Assembly (NCBI GenBank): GCA_964384375.1 | Contig: CAYLLN010000014.1 | Span: 43,020-107,019, forward strand | Source: CAYLLN01 sp964384375 | GTDB taxonomy: Bacteria > Planctomycetota > Planctomycetia > Pirellulales > Pirellulaceae | Reading direction: 5' to 3' | Length of the DNA: 64,000 nt | Shown here: positions 1-7,641 of the stretch, one piece after another | How positions within the stretch are numbered: position 1 is the stretch's first letter | Layout of the letters: the number at the start of each line of letters is the position of its first letter | The notes under the pieces: generated by a model | Database searches by the model: none | The model's input: only the letters and a program-made list of their open reading frames with translations | What the model was told of the DNA's origin: nothing | Translations under genes and position numbers: made by a program

Positions 1-1
1 C

Positions 2-3000
2 GGACCGGAACGCGAAGTTGTTGCCGCGGCGCTCAAGTTGCTCGAACAGACCGACCCCGCAGTGTTGAGGCAGTCGTGCTACTATCCGGAGAATCTCGAC
101 GAGCTGGCAATTGACCCGCGGGCTTACGACTTCGACCATCCGGCGAACAAACGGCCGAATTATCACTTCGGGCAATGGGACCCGCATCACATCGACAACT
201 CTGGCCGCTATCGCCGGTTCGTCGTGCAACAAGTGACGCTCGACGCTCTGATGCGGCGGCTGACCGATTCGACCGACATCCCTTACGACGAACTCCTCCT
301 CGAAGCGGCATCGGTCCTCGCCGGCACGATCCTCATGGCCAGCGGGATCAGCGGCGACGGGCCGGCGACGTTTGACTCGACCGTCACGCTCAGCAAGCTT
401 CTGCCCAAGATCGCCCGCTATCGTGACGACTTCTACCAGCGCCTCTTTCAGAAGATCGGCGGCGAGCACGGCGAACGGCTCAAAATCGAAGCAGCTGAGA
501 AACGCCAGCCGTTCGGCGGCGCCCGGCAACACCTCAACGCTCAGCTCGCCCGGCAGCGGGCTTCACAGCTCGAACATGTCCATCTGGCCCGCATCTTCGC
601 TCGCATGGGGCACACCTCGGCCGCCCAGCACGAAGCGAATATCGTCCCTTGTGCCTCGGCCCGGATGCTGAGCCAGATCGACTGCCTGATGACGAGCAGC
701 CAGCTCGCGTGCGAGTCGGGCAAGCTCGAATCGGCCGCATCGCTCCTGCCGCAGGTCGTCGATCTGCTCAAGCGGGGCATCCAGTGCGGGGCGATCGTCG
801 ATCCTTGGAATATCCTCGGCTTCGACGCCCATTACAGCCTCTTCCCCTCGCTCGAAAACAGCGTCCGCGACCATCGGGCCGACGAACTCGTCGCGCTGAT
901 GGACCGGCTCTTTGCGCTCTATTCGCAGGTTTGGAGCGCCGCGGCTGCCGTCGATCAGAAGGAACTGAGCAAGAAGGTCTCGCGGCAGTTCAAGGAAGTC
1001 GCCACTTGGTGGAATAAGTTCGCGGTGCATGAGGTGTCGAGTGTCGAGGCGGTCGATTCGCTGGTCGTTTATCGTGCCGCGGAGCGAGTCGCCCAGGCGC
1101 TCAACGTCTGGCACAAAGGGGGCGCGGCCGCCGGCGATGTCGCCTTCTGGCAGCCGCATGCCGAGATGTTCGATTCGCCCAAGGCGTATGCCCTGGTGAT
1201 CGACGCCCTGCTGAACCGCGGTGATTATGTCGCGTCGATGGCCCTACTCATCCATTGGCTCGGCCAGGCGGAACAAATCGGCCTGGAGCGAGCCGATGCT
1301 TCGCTGCACGACCAAGCGCAGAGGTGGCTCGGCGAAATGACGTCGCTCGCCGAGCTCGATCCGAGTGATTCCGCCGCGGCGGCCAAACGCTGGGACACGG
1401 CCCGCAAGTTCCTCGACTACCTAGAAGCCAATGCCGAGGGATACTGGGACGTGCCGGAGTTCCGCTTGGGGAGCAAGAACGGCCACGCTTCGCGAGCCAG
1501 CGGAAACGACACCGACGAGGAGGATGGCGACCGGTTCGAGTCGGCTTACGAAGGGGTCGTGTTCAAGGATTCAACCGATGACGGCGTGGAAGGGTCGATC
1601 TTCGACACGGACGAAACGACCCACGACGAGCTGCTGGCCGAATCGAAACGGGTCGCCGATCGCCTGGCGTTTCTTGGTACGATCGCCCGGCTCTGGAAGC
1701 TCGCGGCCATCAGCCCGGCTTTCCGCGCGGTGCTGGCACAGGACCCCAGCTCGCCCGAAGCGGCGGCTCGCACGGCGGCCTTGCAACGCTGGATCGGGCA
1801 GGCGGAAGCGAATCGGGCGGCGCTCGCCCGCCTGGTCACCGTCGTGCGGGACTACGCGATTCCCAAGTCGGCGGGGGACCACGATTCCAATGTCGAATAC
1901 GACCGCCGGCGAATGACGAAAGAATCGCTGCTCGAACGGGTCATCAGCACGAGCGTCGAAACGGCCGATGCCGCGCGGCTCTTGCAAGCGGCGGTCACGG
2001 TGCTTGCCCCAGCGCCGCCGCGGAGCGATCCCGAATGCGAGTTGGCTCGCGAGGTCGAAGTGTTCGGCGCGTTACTGCGGCAGGATGCGTCGGCCGCGCG
2101 GGATGCCTGCAGTGGCCTCTTGAAGGTGCTGGCCCGCAAGCCGCTTCTCTATGTGCCGCTGGCCAAAGGGGGCGATCCGCAGGAGATCGTCGCCGTTCGC
2201 GTCCGGCAGCACGCCATGTCGGATTTGCTCGCCTGGCTGCCGCGAATGGGCCTCTGGGTCGAGACGTGCGACCTCTTGGAAGTCGCCCGCTCGATGGAGC
2301 GCGACCATCCCGTCGGACCCGGCGCGGTGACCGAGTTCGACGAGCTGTTCAAGATCGGCTACCGGTCGATCGTGGAGAGCCTCGTTGCCTCGTCGTTGCA
2401 GTGGCCGTCGGCCCAGGAAGGGGAAGAGGATGAAACGCAGCCCGAAGCCGTCGTTTCGTGCTTGGAGAAATTGACCGAATCCCTGCTGACGAGTTGGCTC
2501 GCCCACAGTCGCACGCTCCGGCTCTCAGTGCTGGAGCGCGTTCACGACAAGGCGAGTTGGAAGAAGCTCGTGGAGTTCGTCGAGCGCTACGGCGAAGAAC
2601 TCTTCTCGCAGCGGTTCCTCAACTTGAGCAACATCCGGGCGATCCTGCATCAGGGGGTGGCCGGCTGGCTGGCGAGTTTGCAAGAGGAACCCGACGACGA
2701 AGCGCCCGAGCGATTGCTGGGCGATCTGGCCGCGGGCGAGCCACTCGACGCGGCAGCCGAGCAGCTCACACTCGTCCTGGAAGCGATCGTTGAGAACTAC
2801 GGCGAATATCGCGACTATAACAGCACGACAACGCAGTCCGATCGGGGCGAGTTGCTCTACATGCTGCTCGATTTTCTCCGCCTGCGAACGCGCTACGACC
2901 GCGTCTGCTGGAATCTCAAACCGGTGGTCCTCGCGCACGAGATTCTCGTCCGCCGCGGGCAGGATCAAGCAGCCCGCGTCTGGCGGAAGGCCCTAACTGA

Positions 3001-3418
3001 GCGGATCAACGACGAAGCGGACCAGTACCTGGCAAAGCTCGCCGATCTGCAGAAGAAATACGCCATGCGGATGCCGACGGTCGCCGACCGGTTGGCGGAA
3101 CGATTCGTCCGGCCGCTCGCCATCGACCGCATTCGGGCCCTCGTCGGGCCGGCCATTGATGAAGCCCGCCGCGGCGGCGAAGCACCGAAGTTCGAGATGC
3201 TGCAGCACGACACCGAGTTCCTCACGCGCGAGCCGACCGGCGTCGGTCTCGACGTGCCTGCCTGGCTCGTCGCGCTGGAGGAAGAAGTCGAGCAGTCGCT
3301 CCGTCCCGAGCACCAGCGGCGGCAGGATGACGAACTGGCCCAGATCGTCCCCCTCGTCTTACTAACGCAGGCCGAAGCTCGCCGGCAGCTCGAACACTGG
3401 GCGAGCCGGCATACCTAG
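2..3418 (+). CDS. Large hypothetical protein, 5' end outside the window
   Basis: The reading frame is open from base 2 to the TAG at 3416-3418, so the true start probably lies upstream; the first start-like codon inside is a TTG at 38. At least 1,138 residues are visible. The protein is rich in Ala, Leu, Glu and Arg, looks alpha-helical and soluble, and shows no signal peptide or clear membrane span in this part. An acidic stretch lies near residues 490-510. I recognise no catalytic motif or named family. The helical, repeat-like composition is compatible with a scaffold of TPR type, but that is a guess. The next gene is on the opposite strand, 31 bp away. Confidence 0.85.
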   Translation, partial: GPEREVVAAALKLLEQTDPAVLRQSCYYPENLDELAIDPRAYDFDHPANKRPNYHFGQWDPHHIDNSGRYRRFVVQQVTLDALMRRLTDSTDIPYDELLLEAASVLAGTILMASGISGDGPATFDSTVTLSKLLPKIARYRDDFYQRLFQKIGGEHGERLKIEAAEKRQPFGGARQHLNAQLARQRASQLEHVHLARIFARMGHTSAAQHEANIVPCASARMLSQIDCLMTSSQLACESGKLESAASLLPQVVDLLKRGIQCGAIVDPWNILGFDAHYSLFPSLENSVRDHRADELVALMDRLFALYSQVWSAAAAVDQKELSKKVSRQFKEVATWWNKFAVHEVSSVEAVDSLVVYRAAERVAQALNVWHKGGAAAGDVAFWQPHAEMFDSPKAYALVIDALLNRGDYVASMALLIHWLGQAEQIGLERADASLHDQAQRWLGEMTSLAELDPSDSAAAAKRWDTARKFLDYLEANAEGYWDVPEFRLGSKNGHASRASGNDTDEEDGDRFESAYEGVVFKDSTDDGVEGSIFDTDETTHDELLAESKRVADRLAFLGTIARLWKLAAISPAFRAVLAQDPSSPEAAARTAALQRWIGQAEANRAALARLVTVVRDYAIPKSAGDHDSNVEYDRRRMTKESLLERVISTSVETADAARLLQAAVTVLAPAPPRSDPECELAREVEVFGALLRQDASAARDACSGLLKVLARKPLLYVPLAKGGDPQEIVAVRVRQHAMSDLLAWLPRMGLWVETCDLLEVARSMERDHPVGPGAVTEFDELFKIGYRSIVESLVASSLQWPSAQEGEEDETQPEAVVSCLEKLTESLLTSWLAHSRTLRLSVLERVHDKASWKKLVEFVERYGEELFSQRFLNLSNIRAILHQGVAGWLASLQEEPDDEAPERLLGDLAAGEPLDAAAEQLTLVLEAIVENYGEYRDYNSTTTQSDRGELLYMLLDFLRLRTRYDRVCWNLKPVVLAHEILVRRGQDQAARVWRKALTERINDEADQYLAKLADLQKKYAMRMPTVADRLAERFVRPLAIDRIRALVGPAIDEARRGGEAPKFEMLQHDTEFLTREPTGVGLDVPAWLVALEEEVEQSLRPEHQRRQDDELAQIVPLVLLTQAEARRQLEHWASRHT

Positions 3419-3449
3419 CGTTACCACAGAAGCCTCGGCTCGCTGACCG

Positions 3450-3713
3450 TCACGCTTCCTTCCGCTTCAGCTTCGAATCATTGGCTTTCATGAAGGATTT
3501 GATTTCCTCGGCATAGTCGAGCAGCCGCTGCCACTGTTCGACATAGAGGGTGACGGGCATTCGCTGGAGGCCATAGACGGAGAGGCCTCCTTTCTCGCTC
3601 ACTTTGCAATAGAGCTGGCCCCGCTTTGGCTTGTCTTCCTCAAGCAGCTTCGACGCTTCCTCGACGGACAGCTCGCCCGCTTGCAGCTTGGCGAGAATTT
3701 CTTCTTTGGTCAC
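3450..3713 (-). CDS. Small SHOCT-like / YvlB-LiaX N-terminal-type domain protein
   Basis: The start is taken as GTG at 3713 because GGAGG (3721-3725) sits 7 nt upstream; a longer frame to 3755 lacks such a site. The 87-residue product opens with TKEEILAKLQAGELSVEEA, the short helical module seen at the N-terminus of SHOCT-like and YvlB/LiaX-type proteins. The rest, including LYVEQWQRLLDYAEEIKSF, looks like a small alpha/beta tail. It follows the sigma-factor gene on the same strand with a gap of 117 bp and might share its transcript. No function is known; such modules are often thought to mediate oligomerisation. Confidence 0.85.
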   Translation of the reverse strand: MTKEEILAKLQAGELSVEEASKLLEEDKPKRGQLYCKVSEKGGLSVYGLQRMPVTLYVEQWQRLLDYAEEIKSFMKANDSKLKRKEA

Positions 3714-3830
3714 GGTGCATCCTCCGGAGTTCGATGACGAGTTCAGTCGCGGCAAGTGCCGCGAGGGGTCGCCATCGACTGCGGAATATATGACCTAGCG
3801 GCGGGGGATGCAAATGCGGCCAGCCGCTAA

Positions 3831-5447
3831 CTACGACCGGGTGTCGATCGGCTCGATATCCAGCGGCGGCAGCTCGACGCCATCGACGAAGCTCGCCAGC
3901 GATCGGCTGCGGTAAGGCTGCTGCAGCTTGCGGACGGCTTTCGTTTCGATCTGCCGCACCCGTTCGCGGGTGACGCTGAAGATCTTGCCCACTTCTTCGA
4001 GCGTGTAGGCGTAGCCGTCGGTCAGGCCATATCGCAAACGGAGGATTTCCCGCTCGCGATAGTTCAGGCCCTGCATCGCCTCTTCGATCCGGTGCTTCAG
4101 GGCCTGCTGGTGCGTGTCGTAGAGCGGATCGTCTTCGCGATGATCGGCCAGGAACTCGCCGAAGTAGCTGTCGTCGTGATCGCCGACGGGCTGATCGAGC
4201 GAAAGGGGCTGGCGGGCCATCTTGAGGATGCAACGGGCGTCGTCGAGCGAGAGGCCAGCCCGGCGAGCGGTCTCTTCCGGCGTCGGCTCGCGGCCAAGCT
4301 CCTGTAGCAAGTCGCGGGTCACGCTTCGGACCTTGCTCATCGTGTCGATCATGTGGACCGGCACGCGAATCGTTCGGCTCTGGTCGGCAATGGCCCGCGT
4401 GATCGCCTGGCGAATCCACCACGTCGCGTAGGTGCTGAACTTGTAGCCGCGGGCGTACTCGAACTTATCGACGGCCCGCATGAGACCTGTGTTTCCCTCT
4501 TGAATCAGGTCGAGGAACGACAAGCCGCGGTTGCGATACTTCTTCGCGATGCTCACCACCAGCCGCAAGTTGCCGGCTGACAGGAACCGCTTGGCTGCAT
4601 CGTAGTCGTGGCGATACAGCTCCGTCCGCTCGATCCGCCGCTGCAAGGTGGCGGGCGTTTCAAGGGTTATCCGCATCAGGTAATAGAGTTCCTTCCGCAG
4701 ATCGGCTTCAGTCCGGCCCGCCGAGGTGCCGGCAACCTTGGCCTCGCGAATCTGAATCTTCAGCGTCTGCATCCGCGAAAGGATTTCGCCCAGCTTATCG
4801 AACAGTGGCTGGAGACGGTTGTTGCGGAGATTCATTTCCTCCACGAGGCGGACGGCCTTGTTGCGACGGCGAGTGAGGCGGGCCCAAGCCGCGCGCCGCT
4901 CGCGAAGCGTCCGCTTCTTGCTGACGGCCAGGCGATAGTCGCGATGATTCTGCTGAAGGAGGTGCTTGAGCGTGGCCACGTTCGGCCAAATTCGCTTCAT
5001 AATCCGCTTCTTCTCGGAGGTGTTGGTCACCGAGACCTCGATCGTCCGATCAAGACGAAGCTGCCCGTCGCGGACGCGTTCCAGAAACTCGACCGCTCCC
5101 TGCAAAACGTAGTCGGTTGCCAGCATCGAGTGGCGAAAGCGGCAGCGGGTCCGCTCGATCTGCTTGGCGGACGAAATTTCCTCCGAGCGATTGAGCAGGG
5201 GAATCTGCCCCATCTGCATCAGGTACATGCGGACCGGATCGTCGGTCGCATCGACCGTGTCCAGATCGTCGCCGTGCGGATCGTGCTCGTCGTCGGCAAA
5301 CTCCATTTCATCATCTGCCACGGCAGTCACCGGCGCTTCCGCATCGAGCTCATCGTGAAAGGACTCATCGTGATCGAGCCCGTGCCCGTTGACTTTCCCT
5401 TTGGTCGGCTTGTTCTTGGCGAGCGATTTGTGCGGATGCTTGGCCAT
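3831..5447 (-). CDS. rpoD: Primary-type RNA polymerase sigma-70 factor
   Basis: Directs core RNA polymerase to promoters. The 538-residue protein has an acidic N-terminus (about 1-68), region 1.2 from DPVRMYLMQMGQIPLL (about 70-100), a long non-conserved insert (about 105-275), region 2 with NLRLVVSIAKKYRNRG, LIQEGNTGLM and YKFSTYATWWIRQAI (about 292-350), region 3, and region 4 with LRYGLTDGYAYTLEEVG and VTRERVRQIETKAVRKL (about 470-515). Regions 2.3-2.4 closely match housekeeping RpoD/SigA proteins, so it should read ordinary -35/-10 promoters. Planctomycetes may carry several such paralogues, so whether this is the essential copy is inferred. The ATG at 5447 precedes MAKHPHKSLAK. Confidence 0.95.
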   Translation of the reverse strand: MAKHPHKSLAKNKPTKGKVNGHGLDHDESFHDELDAEAPVTAVADDEMEFADDEHDPHGDDLDTVDATDDPVRMYLMQMGQIPLLNRSEEISSAKQIERTRCRFRHSMLATDYVLQGAVEFLERVRDGQLRLDRTIEVSVTNTSEKKRIMKRIWPNVATLKHLLQQNHRDYRLAVSKKRTLRERRAAWARLTRRRNKAVRLVEEMNLRNNRLQPLFDKLGEILSRMQTLKIQIREAKVAGTSAGRTEADLRKELYYLMRITLETPATLQRRIERTELYRHDYDAAKRFLSAGNLRLVVSIAKKYRNRGLSFLDLIQEGNTGLMRAVDKFEYARGYKFSTYATWWIRQAITRAIADQSRTIRVPVHMIDTMSKVRSVTRDLLQELGREPTPEETARRAGLSLDDARCILKMARQPLSLDQPVGDHDDSYFGEFLADHREDDPLYDTHQQALKHRIEEAMQGLNYREREILRLRYGLTDGYAYTLEEVGKIFSVTRERVRQIETKAVRKLQQPYRSRSLASFVDGVELPPLDIEPIDTRS

Positions 5448-5788
5448 CAGGGTCTATGCTCCAGTACGGCGGAAACCGGGACGTGGATCGTGTGGCGAGG
5501 GGCCTTGGTGCTAAGAACCTTTAGCAAGGTCGATGCCACGTCTTGGTGGAGCTGTCGCTGGAGCACGCAAGTGACGCACGCATTGGGAGTTACGCCGCTC
5601 GCGATTCAGCCGCGCGGATGTTGCCGCCGTCGCCCTGCGGCAACGCGAGTTGCCATTTCTCCACACGGCCAGCGGCAGCTGGCGCGGTGGTAGTGGTCGT
5701 AGGGGCAAGAGGGCCGCTCGCCCTCAACGAAAAACACCCGGCTGGTTAAGCCGGGTGTTGACAGGTTGCTCGCTCGAATTAGTCCGGT
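5448..5788. other. Intergenic stretch of 341 bp
   Basis: Lies between the sigma-factor gene, which starts at 5447 and runs left, and the LEPR-XLL gene, which ends at 5789. It holds the terminator at 5733-5759 and must hold the sigma-factor promoter. I could not assign a -35/-10 pair with confidence and see no coding potential worth listing. Confidence 0.6.
5733..5759 (-). terminator. Rho-independent terminator of the LEPR-XLL gene
   Basis: An 11-bp perfect stem (5733-5743 with 5749-5759) around a 5-nt loop is followed on the minus strand by a run of T residues (complement of the A run at 5730-5734). It lies 30 bp after the stop codon of the minus-strand gene 5789-7480. Confidence 0.85.
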
Positions 5789-7480
5789 TTAGGCCATTTC
5801 TTCCTCGCACTCGCTGAAGAGTTCGAAGTTCTTCACGGTGTAGCCGTCCGGCAGGTCGTCGATGTCGAGGTCGCTCTGCAGCTCGTCGGTTCCCGATCCG
5901 CCGTCGAGCAGGGCGCTGCCCGCGATGCTGTTGCAGATGCGGAGGAAGTCGTTGCCCGAGCCCATGATCGCGGTGAACTTGCCGCCGACTTCGCTGTCTT
6001 CGATCACCACGACGTCATTACCCGATCCGGCGTCGATCTTGGCGTTGCCGGCGACAAACGTGTCCTCGATGAACAAGAACTCGGTCGAGTCTTCGCCCGA
6101 GGAATTGCTGCCGAGCACAATCAGGGCGTTGCGGCCAATCTCGGTGTCGTCGATATCCACCTCGTCGCTGTCCGAGCCGGTATCGATGTGCAAGTCGCGA
6201 CCCACGAAAACCCCATACCCTTCTTCATCATCCAGTACAACGAAATCCCGTCCAGATCCAGTGAAGATCTTCAAATCCCGATCGAACTCGACGTCCAGGA
6301 TGACCACGTCGTCGTCTTGCGATCCTGTATCGACGATGAGGTCGCGGGCCCCGACGAAGAACACATCGACCAGGTCAAAGCCCGAGCCGGTGAATATCTT
6401 GATGTCCTGCTCGACGCTGGCGTTCTCAACGGTAATCGGGCTCTCGTCGTTGTTCGTACCGTCGTTCCCCGAACCCGTGTCGATGAGCACGTTCTTGGCG
6501 ATGAAGCTCGTCAGTTCCACGTCCGGGTCGTCACCACTGCCGGTGACGACTTTCACCAAGTCGGCGACAATGAATGAATTGGCAAAGACTCGGTCCGCAC
6601 CGGCCCCCGTATCGACGAGCAGATCATCGCCCAGCTCGAACTCAAACAAACTGACGAAATCGTCTCCATCCCCCGTCTTGATATTCAGTGCCTTTTCCAG
6701 GCTCAGGCCGGAGGCGCCGACCTCATCGCTCCCCTTGCCGGTGTCGATGATGGCATGCGTGGCGCTCAGGCGGCTGACCGAAACCGCGTCGGCATCATCT
6801 CCCGTCTGCACGCTAAACAGGTCACCAACCTCATTCTCATCCGCACAGACGAAATCGAACCCCTGCTCGGTCGCAATGAGCAAGTCGTCGCCGAACTGCG
6901 ACGTTCCCACGGCGATTGCGTCGTCGTTCTTCCCCAGGTTGATGTTGGCAATTCGATTCACCGCCACGATCAGCGCGACTTGATCGTCGCCGTCCCCCGT
7001 GCGGATAATCAGGTCGCGCGGGACGAACGTCTGCGAGCCTTCGGGAACGACTTCCAAAAGCGACGCACTATCGGAGACGCTGCCGCTGCCGCTCCCCGAG
7101 CCGCTGCCGAAGTTCAATCCGCATTCCTCGATCAGGTCGATGAGGTCGCCTTCGTCGTTGCCGATCGCCAAGAGATCGTCACCACCTTTAAGGTCGATGT
7201 TGATGTCGCGCGTGACGCCTCCAAAGACCAGTTCGCCGTTGGACACGCCGTTGATGCTGGTCGGGCTGCCGCTCAGATCGTCGAAGCCGACGACTGCATA
7301 CACGCCTTCTTCGACTTCGGTGATAAATACCGCGTTGTCCTCACCGTCGCCGCGAATATTCAACGTGCCGCCACTGACCGAAACCGTGACGTTCCCCGCG
7401 AGCATTGCCCGCCGTTCGAGCGCCTCGACCCGCAACAGCCGTTGACCGTGACCACGTCCGCGACCAATGTTCTTCGCCAT
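5789..7480 (-). CDS. Secreted LEPR-XLL-type protein with acidic Gly/Asp-rich repeats
   Basis: The start is placed at the ATG at 7480 (MAKNIGRGRGHGQRLL), because the LEPR-XLL-like motif VEALERRAMLAG then falls near residue 20, its usual place; an alternative start at 7504 adds eight residues. The motif is common at the N-terminus of large planctomycete exported proteins and is thought to be an export or sorting signal. About 20 repeats follow, each containing TGSG or TGDG plus DD and aliphatic positions 20-25 residues apart, suggesting a beta-solenoid or calcium-binding RTX-like fold. A Gly-Ser linker lies near residues 125-145. It ends in a terminator and is paralogous to 34509-35783. Confidence 0.88.
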   Translation of the reverse strand: MAKNIGRGRGHGQRLLRVEALERRAMLAGNVTVSVSGGTLNIRGDGEDNAVFITEVEEGVYAVVGFDDLSGSPTSINGVSNGELVFGGVTRDINIDLKGGDDLLAIGNDEGDLIDLIEECGLNFGSGSGSGSGSVSDSASLLEVVPEGSQTFVPRDLIIRTGDGDDQVALIVAVNRIANINLGKNDDAIAVGTSQFGDDLLIATEQGFDFVCADENEVGDLFSVQTGDDADAVSVSRLSATHAIIDTGKGSDEVGASGLSLEKALNIKTGDGDDFVSLFEFELGDDLLVDTGAGADRVFANSFIVADLVKVVTGSGDDPDVELTSFIAKNVLIDTGSGNDGTNNDESPITVENASVEQDIKIFTGSGFDLVDVFFVGARDLIVDTGSQDDDVVILDVEFDRDLKIFTGSGRDFVVLDDEEGYGVFVGRDLHIDTGSDSDEVDIDDTEIGRNALIVLGSNSSGEDSTEFLFIEDTFVAGNAKIDAGSGNDVVVIEDSEVGGKFTAIMGSGNDFLRICNSIAGSALLDGGSGTDELQSDLDIDDLPDGYTVKNFELFSECEEEMA

Positions 7481-7591
7481 GATGCTGACCCCAAAGAATA
7501 TCAAAGTGATGAACCGGGAATTCGAGCCAATTGGCCAGTAGCGTAGCCAGCGGCAACCCGCATGTAAAGATGGGTAGCTTGGGAATTTTGC

Positions 7592-7610
7592 GAATTTAGC
7601 GCAGGATTCA
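7592..7610 (-). promoter_or_regulatory. Candidate upstream element shared by both LEPR-XLL genes
   Basis: On the minus strand this reads TGAATCCTGCGCTAAATTC, about 112 nt before the ATG at 7480. The other LEPR-XLL gene has TGAATCTTCGGCTAAATTC about 99 nt before its ATG, a match of 16 of 19 positions although the rest of the two upstream regions differs. It may be a promoter or binding site; the exact role is inferred. Confidence 0.45.
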
Positions 7611-7641
7611 TGAAATCACAACCCCGTCGAAAGTGTTTGCC

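Noticed and set aside
5862..6983. Long plus-strand open frame (over 370 codons) opposite the first LEPR-XLL gene
   Set aside because: It is Ser/Pro-rich antisense of a Gly/Asp-repeat gene; the minus strand has the export motif, repeats and a terminator, so the plus frame is a shadow.
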